The translations under genes and the position numbers were made by a program. 64,000 bases of DNA from contig OX442437.1 in assembly GCA_949361645.1 (NCBI GenBank), forward strand, positions 5,164,026 to 5,228,025. The letters are read 5' to 3'. Positions 34,704-45,100 of the stretch are shown here, in pieces. The notes under the pieces were generated by a model. That model saw nothing but the letters and a program-made list of their open reading frames with translations, was not told the origin of the DNA and did no database searches. Each line of letters starts with the position of its first letter. Position 1 is the stretch's first letter. The stretch is from Spongilla lacustris. Its lineage: Eukaryota > Porifera > Demospongiae > Spongillida > Spongillidae.

Positions 34704-35356
34704 TCCTGCCACTAACATGCACAACTAGACATAACGCTTTCTGTTTTCATATACAAGAGAGTAATCACAGTTGTGCGTGAGATGTGACTAACAACCTTGG
34801 TCAATGGTTCGTTGAGAATGATTCCACCTCTGAGTGGCTGCTTGTGTCTGTGCGCTTTCCATTTTGATATGATCTTGTCCAAGTCACTTGAGGAACCTCT
34901 CGCCAAGAATGGATAGTGATGGAATACTGGTAAGGTTAAGGAGGCGTATAAATGGAAGTACATGCACGTAAAAATAATTTAAAGATGGATCCTGGATACT
35001 TGTAAAAATGAACTGCCTAATGTTGCACTTAGGTAACGAAGCATCGTTCGGTTGTAGATGGTCGAGGTAGAACCAGTGAGCCAGCTCCATATGCGAGCAT
35101 AGCTTCACCATATCCCTCTTCTCGTCGTCTGGCACATTAATTAGAAAGCGGCTGTGGGGATGGAGGGTACTGAAGTAATTACTTGTGATACAAATGCCAT
35201 AACGTGTCACTAGCTACATGTACTCTTAAGAGATACACCGCCGAGTAATGGTGGTTACCACACCCCCTAGGTACGACGGAGGCACGCCCAGTGGAAAACG
35301 TACGTCGCCAGATCCTCCAACACTTCAGTCTTGATGGAAACAGTGCTACCAGCCAT
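31892..35356 (-). CDS. DCP2: mRNA-decapping enzyme 2, copy A (intact Nudix box)
   Basis: Exons in transcript order: 35304-35356, 35000-35151, 34796-34926, 34459-34560, 33035-33187, 32872-32969, 31892-32717, joining to 504 residues. N-terminal regulatory domain: TRFLINVPDDEKRDMVKLC then MELAHWFYLDHL, as in all Dcp2. Then GGIILNEPLTKCLLVQGY and the Nudix box GLPKGKLEENEKDVDCAVRE + IYEETGL (residues 127-153), with the catalytic RE and EE glutamates all present. Box B follows (AIQWFPIETLP) and RPLRDWI. The long last exon is Pro/Ser-rich with repeated KKPVPSPLIP units and ends in a C-terminal FTFDRTRI motif. The enzyme removes the m7G cap of mRNA in the cytoplasm with DCP1. Copy B lies 273 bp upstream in the same orientation with identical intron phases. 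Confidence 0.93.
33227..34370. repeat. 33-35-bp minisatellite derived from a 3' splice site, interrupted by an insertion
   Basis: Two blocks, 33227-33530 (about nine units) and 34027-34370 (about ten), of CCATGTTATCTGTAGGCCAG plus CCCCATCACTAC. On the sense strand each unit holds GGCCTACAG followed by ATA, the same as the true DCP2-A exon 5 acceptor at 33188. 33531-34026 between them is unrelated DNA with a G-run (33962-33986) and CCCCCC flank, probably a later insertion. Confidence 0.85.
34661..34700. repeat. (CA)n microsatellite
   Basis: About 18 CA units in DCP2-A intron 3. Confidence 0.93.
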
Positions 35357-35629
35357 CACTTCTACGTCTCCTTCATTTCAGCTCGTCAGCCTTCAACCCT
35401 TCCCACTTCCGTTTCTCTCCGGATCCGATTAATGCTAATTACTGAAATTAATTACCAGGCGTGCTTTGTTACCACTTCCGTAAAATGTAGGTTTACTGAC
35501 ATCTATTTAGATCAGGGAATAGTTCAGTATACACCTGACCGAGATTCTGAATCATGATTCACAAACACATAGCACTTATCACTGCATGAACCTATTTCTT
35601 GGAAACACGCTATTGGCGGGGGAACTTGT
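35357..35629. other. Spacer between the two DCP2 copies
   Basis: 273 bp from the copy B stop codon to the copy A ATG; must contain the copy B poly(A) site and the copy A promoter. No motif recognised with confidence. Confidence 0.5.
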
Positions 35630-36259
35630 TCAGGTTAATATGGAGCCCTTGAACTTAAAGTTAATGAAAGCACGAGAGCACTCCAGCTGCAGAGGCGAGT
35701 GATGCGCATGGGTGGCGGCCTGTGTTGGCCCCGCCTCCACCCTAACTGTTGGCAAGGGGAGGGAGCAAGCCATGTAGGGTGTGTGGTCATAGGCGGGGCC
35801 ATAACTGTAGACGGGTCCGCGGTATCCTGGTAATGGTGTCCCGCGATGAACCACAGGAGCCCGAGTCAACCCCTGAAATATGGCTCCACCTGCACCTGGG
35901 AAACTGGAAATGGGTGTGTGTAGTAGTGGAGTGGGGAGAAGGGTGCGCAGTTGTGGGGAAGAGGTAAGGACTTGTGGCACATCCTGTCTTCGCAGGTTCT
36001 CTTGAGCAAATGTTGTGGGGTGGGTAATATTTGGAGGTCCTAGCTGGATCAGTGACTGGGAAGGAGGCGCCTTCACTGTTCTTGATGATGAGCTTCTTAG
36101 AGGTGTGGTAGAAGGGTTCTGGGTGGGGGCTTGCTTAGGTCCCTTGATTCTGGGGTCTGGAGTATCCTTGGTAACGTTCGGCCTCGAACCTGCCACCCGT
36201 AAATCTGGTGGTGATGTAGCCTTGCGTTGGTGGTGAGTAATCCACTCCCACAGAGGTCT

Positions 36260-36339
<80 letters not shown>

Positions 36340-37533
36340 TGTGTGTGTGTACAAATAGTAAAATACCCTTTTTTAGCTGTGTTTCCATTTGAGGAATATC
36401 GCAATACCTTCCCATATCTAGGGGTAGGACCACAGCCTTCCTGTATCTAGGGGGAGGAGCACTACCTTCCTGTATCTAGGGAGAGGAGCAATACCTTCCT
36501 ATAACCAGGGGGAGGACCATACCCTTCCCGTACCTAGGGGGAGGAGCATATAAGAGGAGCGTACCCTTTCTGCATCCTATCCATATCTTAGGGGAGGAGC
36601 ATATACACTCCAGGAGACATATACCATACCAATATCTAGGGCAATATATTTATCTCTACATACTGAGACCCATGCACACACATACCACTTACTCTATGAA
36701 TAGCATAACACTGAACAAGTTCTTTGAGTCCACTCCGATGGTCTGCTGACATGACACATCTCCATGGTGACGAGGAAGATGCTTGATGGAGAACCATTTA
36801 ACAGACTGGAGAGAGTGGAGCATGGTGTATTGGTGGGAGAGGGAGAGAGTGTTGGGGGAGGAGAGGTGGGGGAGGGAGAGAATGGAGCATGGAGTATTGG
36901 AGAGGTGGAGATACAAAGTGGGAAAGGTTGGCAAGAAACCTAACTATTTCCTCCTCCAACTAGCATACCCAAACAACAGCCATTCACTAAGCACACCTAA
37001 GCACACCATCCCCTAAGCACACCAACCTTTTGCAGTGGGGCCACCTCAGAACCAAAGACAGCGATAAACATTTTCACTCTAGATCCACTAATGACACCTT
37101 CCAAGAACTGGCCATCTCTGATGAAATCACTAATGTCAAGTCCTGTCTGCTCGTACACCTGTAGGGAGGGGGGTGGGTTATAGTTGCAAGGCAGATGGAG
37201 ACAAAGTCAAATCACCTCCCCTCCCCCACACACACAGAGACAAGCTCAGGACTGAACCACACCACACTATTGAGGGAGGCCTTGCGTAGAGTGCCCCTCC
37301 TGTCCCAAGGGGATACATGCCCCTCCCTCCTGTCCCAAGAAGACACATGCCCCTCCCTCCTGTCCCAAGACGACACATGCCCCTCCCTCCTGTCCCAAGA
37401 GGACACATGCCCATCCTGTCCCAAGGGGACGCACATGGTTCACAGTTGCTTCAACCTCTCCCTTGCCAACATCAAGACTGCTCACAGGAAACTCCCAGTT
37501 ACCAGTCAGGTTTTGGACTAGTATGCACTTTGT

Positions 37534-37599
<66 letters not shown>

Positions 37600-38797
37600 A
37601 CGTGTGTGTATGTATGTATGTACATGTATGTATGTATGTATGTATGTATGTATGTATGTGTGTGTGTATGCATACGTATGTGTGTGTGTATGCATACGTA
37701 TGTATGTATGTATGTATGTATGTATGTATGTATGTATGTATGTATGTATGTATGTATGTATGTATGTATGTATGTGCGTGCGTATGTATGTATGTGTATG
37801 TATGTGTGTATGTGTATGTGTGCATGTATGTATGTATGTATGCATGCATGTATACATGTGTATGTATGTATGTATGTATGTATGTATGTATGTATGTATG
37901 TATGTATGTATGTATGTATGTATGTATGTATGTAGGTAAGTATGTATGTATGTGTACATTGGGTAGAGAAAGGGGTTTGACACAACACATGCATTTTAGA
38001 TCTTGAGAAACCTTAGTCATCATAGGGTTAATGATGATTGCTCCAATCAACTGCTGGCGTTCTCCCTTCCATCTCTCAATGAGCTGGTCCAAATCAACTC
38101 CTGAGCAGGCTTGGGCCAGAGACGGTGAGTGACGGCATACTGTATAAGCATGCTAAGGCAACCAACTAATGATAGACACATATGCAGACATTTAAAAATA
38201 CACACCCACAATCACAGGTTTAGAAAGGCATAAACATAACACATGCAGACCTAGACACACGTGCAGACTTAGAATTGTACACGTGCAGAAACATGCTTAT
38301 AAGACGGAAACACACGTAGGTCTACAGAAGCACGTGGTACACTATGTGTGGCCTCCATTGTTCTATGGAAGACCACCTTCCTCTAGCTACATCAGCACAT
38401 GACACGTCCACTTCCCCCAATGAGCAATATATACTCCAGGGTTAAATATACCTAATAGCACTTTATAGCAACAGCGGGCTCGCATTTACTGCCCACTGAA
38501 GCGCGTAGTGACAGACTGCAGTTCGTCCACTCTTGTCTCCTTCCGTATTATTAAAAAAAGATACGCATTTCAATAAATGTCTTGAAGCTGCATAGCGGAA
38601 GACTCGGAGAGTCGTGCCGTTGGAGGTCGTACTGGTAGTATGCCTGCTCTAGGTGAGTGCGTAACTTCAACAAATCGTTCGCACTTTCTGGAACAATTCG
38701 GAAGCGACTAGAGTAACGAGGATTCAAAGCAAGGATGATATTATAATGGCAACACTTACGTTATTAAATCTTCTACCACCTTCGACCTATTGTCCAT
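35630..38797 (-). CDS. DCP2 paralogue, copy B, with degenerate Nudix motif
   Basis: Exons: 38760-38797, 38565-38707, 38012-38139, 37435-37527, 37027-37158, 36693-36805, 35630-36257, in phase for 424 residues, with the same seven-exon layout and intron phases as copy A. N-terminal domain: TRFRIVPESANDLLKLRTHL, YYQYDL, SPSLPLC (matches TRFLINVPDDEKRDMVK...SLPKC). Then GAIIINPMMTKCILVQ. Where copy A has WGLPKGK...AVRE-IYEETG, copy B has NWEFPVSS...TVNH-VYEQTG (residues 113-140): the Nudix glycine, KGK, Arg-Glu and the second catalytic Glu are all changed. Box B (SVKWFSIKHLP) and the C-terminal SRAFINFKFKG survive. Open frames and good splice sites across seven exons argue for an expressed, catalytically inactive protein that may still bind DCP1 or RNA; that role is inference. 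Confidence 0.85.
36261..36352. repeat. (GT)n microsatellite
   Basis: Directly upstream (sense) of the DCP2-B last-exon acceptor, so the acceptor tract is (CA)n ATCAG. Confidence 0.93.
36398..36640. repeat. Degenerate repeat of about 35 bp
   Basis: Units around CTTCCTGTATCTAGGGGGAG in DCP2-B intron 6. Confidence 0.7.
37286..37434. repeat. About 29-bp minisatellite at a splice donor
   Basis: Five units of CTCCTGTCCCAAGAGGACAC type immediately downstream (sense) of the DCP2-B exon 4 donor at 37434. Confidence 0.85.
37530..37958. repeat. (GT)n then (TATG)n microsatellite
   Basis: About 430 bp of dinucleotide and tetranucleotide repeat filling DCP2-B intron 3 up to the exon 4 acceptor. Confidence 0.95.
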
Positions 38798-39166
38798 TTG
38801 CTTACATACGTGTACATGTGGTATTATTGCAAAATTACGGTACCCAATTATACAGTATACGGAAACGTCTACAGACAATAATATAATAGTAAGATATTAA
38901 TTACTAAGACTAATGGTAGCAAACGGATGACACCTTTTCACTTTGAAGTTGGGGTGAACGGTCACATTGCTCGTTGACGTAACGAGCAGTTCAGCCCATT
39001 AGAATTAATGACCGAGCCCATTAGAACGACCCAACCCATTAGAACGACCCAGCCCATTAGAATGACGACGCAGCAGCAACATGTGCAGAGTGCAACAGCC
39101 CATCACATCAACATCACACATGTACAACAAGTTTCCAAAAAAGGATGGGGGAAAATTCCCCATCAC

Positions 39167-42100
39167 TTAAAATATTTTGATTTTCTTCAACTTTCTTTTC
39201 CTTTCCTGGAACATGTAGGAAAGTAACATCATGGCTCCCGCTGCAATAGGGAGAGAGGGAGGTCAGAATTAATTATTGGTAATCATTTAATAATAGCTAC
39301 ATCTGGTAGTTTTCAAAATACACATGTTGAGGTTAACAAAAACAAAACACCAAACCAAATTATTAATAAGTGATGTACAAGCTTATGCTGCAAGGGCAAG
39401 TGCAGAGCAGGTTCTATGATTTCCATTAAATTAACATCAGCTTATTAATAATTCTAATTAACATCAGCTCATTAATAATTCTAATTAACATCAGCTCATT
39501 AATAATTCTAATTAACATCAGCTCTTTAATAATTCTAATTAACATCAGCTCATTAATAATTCTAAGGAGGCACTGAGGGTGGGAGGGGTGGTGGGTATGG
39601 CACATCATTGGTTACAGGCTATGTCCAACATACACATTATTTGGTTATAACATAAACCGTGTGGGTGATGGCCATATAAATTCACATAAGCTAATAATGA
39701 ATTTCAAAATTTATGTTTAATTTAACCCTATTAATCCTACTGCCCATTAATCTCATCCACCATCGTGCTATCAGAAGGGTGAATTTATGTTTGCGATAAG
39801 TCCCCTTCAAAAGTAAAAGTATATGTATGTGAGATGTACATGTACTATGTGGGGTCACATGTACATGTAATATATGGTGGTCAAAGCTGGATATACCTTC
39901 TACTCCCAGGCCCCTGGTTAGTAAGCCATCCTTAGTCCACTGGTTAGTAAGTCATCCTTAGTCCACTGGTTAGTAAAAGCCATCCTTAATCCACCGGTTA
40001 GTAAGCCATCCTTAATCCACCAGTTAGTAAGCCATCCTTAATCCCCCAGTTATCATAATATAATCACAATTGTAATTTATTAATAGACATGCTTTATCTC
40101 GAATCATTGGGCCATGATTTTTTCCACATCGATGTTGTGGTCTGGCTGATTCTATTTCCTGTCACATGACTGTCCAAAAGGTAATCACATTTGGTCCTCA
40201 TCATCCTTCAGAAGTTTCAGCTCATTGTATAATATTTTTAAAAGGAGGCTGAATATAGGTAAAAGCCATCGCAAAGGCCATACTGGCAAGAAATGCAGTT
40301 CCTGCAGACTTTAATTAATTGGTTGTATGCCTGCATGTATTATATTACCTACAAATAATTACGTATGTATGTTTGTTAATATATAAAAAAGAAGGAAAAG
40401 AAAATTTCAATGACTAACATTACATGTACATGTACATGTATATACTAAGGTAAGTAAACTAGGGTATACTAGGGTATACTAAGAACATTATGTACTAAAA
40501 TGGCAACATTGGAATCAAACAAACACAGAGTTTTAAAGAAATGCTCCAACTCCCTAAAATAGCAACTCACATGGGATTACCACCAGAAGGTATACCCACA
40601 AAAACGTTGCATAGTGGAAAGACACGTTCAGAGGATTAGGGAGTGGAAAGGAGAATGGAGCGTGGCTGTCGTAGTAGGGTGGGATGGCCAGCCAGACCAC
40701 GATCCCTGAATGGGAAGAGAACAATAGGTAAAACGACCCAATGAAAGTTAATGAACAAGGGAAAAATCTGAAATGAACAATGGAGAATATCAAAATGGCC
40801 CCAACAGGGCCAACAGACAGGCCATAAACATCTTGATTACTAGCCTGCAACCTGGTGTAGTGTACCTTGCAAATTGTCTCCAAGTTGGCCTGCTGCAAGA
40901 AACAGAACCGTCTGGAGGATCAACAATGGATCGTGCATACTTGGCTACTCCATATAAAGCACCATCAGCAAAAAATCAATTTGTCCTGAGCTGATGTCAG
41001 CGGTGATAATAATAAATCACTCCAAACCTGCACCCCCCACTTTCTACTAAGTGGTAATGTGCTCGTAATGGAAACTGATGAAATATGTATGTCCCTTTCA
41101 CTCAGCAAGTAAAGAGGCATTTGATTGTGGGTGCTTTTAACTTTTTAAATTTTCTTTGAAGGGCTTAGCATCAAAGTTAGAACCAATAGAACAGTTGTAA
41201 ACAAATTTCATGGAAGGGGAAAAAAACATCCAGCTCTCTTTAGGTTAGTTTGTAATTTTATTTCTGCCACAAAGGGTGCACCACATTAACAATGAGTTGT
41301 ATCCTCAGACCTCTGGACTGTGACAAAATGAAAATTTTTCTACTCCCAGGGGCATTTTGTCGCTCCATTTGATATGCTGAGGTAAAGTACCAGGGGTAGG
41401 TAGGTATATGTATATTAGGGTAGGTATACTAGGGTATACTAATATATACAAAGATATTAATAAGGTGATATTGCTGGGTCACCATCACCTCACGTACACC
41501 ATACCACATGCATAAATGGGTCACATAACATGTGGTCACACCACCACCACCACACTTACACACAGATTTCAACAGCCACTATTATAGCCAACCTTAATGT
41601 GGTGGTACTGTGTGTAGAACCTTAATGTGTGGTACTGTGTGTAGAACCTTAATGTGTGGTACTGTGTGTAGAACCTTAATGTGTGGTACTGTGTGTTGAA
41701 CCTTAATGTGTGGTACTGTGTGTAGAACCTTAATGTGTGGTACTGTGTGTAGAACCTTAATGTGTGGTACTGTGTGTAGAACCTTAACGTATAGTACTGT
41801 GTGTAGAACCTTACATGTAATGTACAGGTGCAATACTGTGGGTAGATTGCATCATGTGAAAATGTGCTGATGCATGCATTATTCTTTGGCCACAAAACAC
41901 CTGTATCCTCATGCCCACAAGTAGGTGCCATAAGGTCTAGCAAAAGGTGCCCATAGGTGCCATAAGGTCTAGCACAGAGGTGCCATAAGGGTTTAGCACA
42001 CAGGTGCCATAAGGGTTTAGCACACAGGTGCCATAAGGGTCTAGTACACAGGTGCCCATAGGTGCCATAAGGTCTAGCACACAGGTGCCCATAGGTGCCA

Positions 42101-45100
42101 TAAGGTCTAGCACGGAGGTGCCATAAGGGTTTAGCACACAGGTGCCATAAGGGTTTAGCACACAGGTGCCATAAGGGTCTAGTACACAGGTGCCCATAGG
42201 TGTCATAAGGTCTAGCACACAGGTGCCCATAGGTGCCATAAGGTCTAGCACACAGGTGCCCATAGGTGCCATAAGGTCTAGCACACAGGTGCCATAAGGA
42301 CTAGCACATAGTTGCTGTGCCCTCAGGTTTCACTACCTTCAAGCACACTGGCACTATTACATTCTGGAGTACTTACATGTATACAGAAAATGCTTTCTCT
42401 GAATCACATACTTATAATATGACAATATTAGCATAATTGTTACAAATGCCTACCCCCCCACCAAGTCGGGGATCACACCGCACATGTTAGGGAAGAGCAT
42501 GTCCGGTGCACTTTATTTAAGGCATACCTTCAGCCAAGAATCCCATTGGATAGAGAGGTATCCAGGCGGTGTAGCGCACCCAAGTCAGTGTGTTTAGCTG
42601 CATATCCACAACAGACAAAGCATAATATGGATACCTGTGGAAACGGGAAGAAATACACAGCACATGCACTGCTTATCACAGTGGCCTGGGCACCCAGTCA
42701 CGTGCATTTCGTATTACAGTGGTCTGGGCACCCAGTCACGTGCACTTCTGATCACAGTGGCCTGGGCACCCAGTCACACACATACAGCACAAAGAAGCAC
42801 ATGTACGTGTACGTGTATTGTATTGACCAGAAAGTGGTGTGATGCAATCATCTGTTCCCCTGCTTCCATACCTGACTAACTCTATGAGCGACCACACAAG
42901 AAAGAGCGCCCACACAACTGGATGTTTGTGCAGCTGTTCGTTGGAGCCAAGCACTACAAAGAGGATCATTGAGCGACCCAACACCTGCAAGGAGGGGAAG
43001 AGGGAGGGGAACCAGTGTACAGGGGGGAGGGGAACCAGTGTACAGGGGGGAGGGGAACCAGTGTACAGGGGAGAGGGGAACCAGTGTACAGGGGGGAGGG
43101 GAACCAGTGTACAGGGGGGAGGGGAACCAGTGTACAGGGGAGAGGGGAACCAGTGTACAGGGGGGAGGGGAACCAGTGTACAGGGGGGAGGGGAACCAGT
43201 GTACAGGGGGGGAGGGGAACCAGTGTACAGGGGGGAGGGGAACCAGTGTACAGGGGAGAGGGGAACCAGTGTACAGGGGAGAGGGGAACCAGTGTACAGG
43301 GGGAGGGGAACCAGTGTACAGGGGGGGAGGGGAACCAGTGTACAGGGGGGAGGGGAACCAGTGTACAGGGGGGAGGGGAACCAGTGTACAGGGGGGAGAG
43401 GGGAACCAGTGTACAGGGGGGAGGGGAACCAGTGTACAGGGGGAGGGGAACCAGTGTACAGGGGGGAGAGGGGAACCAGTGTACAGGGGGGAGGGGAACC
43501 AGTGTACAGGGGGGAGGGGAACCAGTGTACAGGGGGAGGGGAACCAATGTACAGGGGGAATGCAACAGTCTACATACAGGGGGTACAGTCCCCAGTCCTA
43601 CATCAATGTACAGGCTATATAGTCCCCATTCCTATACCAATAGTCCCCAGTCCTACATCAATGTAAAGGCTATAGTCCCCAGTCCTACATCAATGTAAAG
43701 GCAATAGTCCCCAGTCCTACATCAATGCACAGGCTTATACAGTCCCCAGTTCCACCATGTAAAAATTTAAAGTGTGGGCAACTTGAATGCCTTTAGCTAG
43801 GTGTCTACCAAGTTTAGATATCAGCACCTGCCCAGATCACTATACATGTACATGTTGTAGCTTTAAATTGACCAGTCATCTAAATCTAACACTTCTGCAT
43901 GTATGCTTTCTTATGTCAGGCAACACAACAGCCACACCCACTGCTTGTTTGAATGCAATTCTGCGGCTACAAAGCATTACTCCATTTAGCACTGTACGCG
44001 CATTACCTTCCAGACACGTCCTCGAATAACTACAGAGCTCAGTGAAATACGACCCTGTATCTAGAAAATCAAGACAGCTGATATCTACCATATGGACACA
44101 AACTGTTGCGGGCTTCAAGGTCAGCACAGCCTCTGGTCTCCCTCTGCTGTGGCAATAACCAATGTAAGCTTTTTTTTATTTACATAGGGTGGTGCAATTT
44201 TGTAGAACCCTTCAAGGAAGTGCTGAAACTGCTGCAATATGAGGTAATTGGTACTACACACCCACACATGCTGGTGGGAAGGAGAAGCAAAATTATGGTG
44301 GGATGAGGGGGGCAGAATGATGGTGGGGGGGGGGGGGGGCAGAATTATAGTGGGGTGAGGGGGGCAGAATATCAGATGTACACATGCACACATACATGCA
44401 CACATGCATGCACACATGCACACATACATGCACACATGCACACATACACAAAGATACATAACACAAATACACATACCGATACATGCACAACGTATACATA
44501 CCTGCATTAAAGACGGGACAACTCCACCCTTGACCAGCCCAACAGCAGCATGGACGACTTCCAAAAATGCCAGAATCTGACACAAGCTAATGATTGGTCC
44601 CACCCTCTCATAGGCCTTCTGAATGCCATCTTCAAGAGCAAACAGAAAAGGAAAAACATTCCACTTATACATTACTACCTCCATACATTGTTCATCACCA
44701 ACTGCTAATGACAAATATATCCCACTACCCCTCCATATGCCAGCACTAACATGTACACACATGTACACACATGCAGTAACATGTACACACATGCACTAAC
44801 ATGTACACACATGCAGTAACATGTACACACATGCACTAACATGTACACACATGCAGTAACATGTACACACATGTAGTAACATGTACACACATGCAGTAAC
44901 ATGTACACACATGCAGTAATCCCCATCTTACAATAAACAGGAAGTCAGGCGTCATGGGACATAATTCAATTAACAGTCCCCAGCATATGCAGTGATGCCT
45001 TTAGAAGGATTGTGATCTCATCCTGCAACAAAGGTCTTACATGCATCTCATGTGATCTAAGGTCTCATGTGATCTCATGTGATAACAACAAATCCTTCAA

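Noticed and set aside
37267..38092. Thr/His/Ile and Val/Cys/Met repeat ORFs
   Set aside because: Translations of GT and TATG microsatellites in DCP2-B intron 3.
35630..38797. Copy B considered as a simple DCP2 pseudogene
   Set aside because: All seven exons keep phase, splice sites and open frames, and the C-terminal motif is conserved; loss is confined mainly to the Nudix box. Kept as a gene, with the pseudogene option stated.
42839..43698. Collagen-like Gly-rich ORFs of 200-275 codons
   Set aside because: Translations of the 22-bp GGGGAACCAGTGTACAGGGG minisatellite in HACD3 intron 8.
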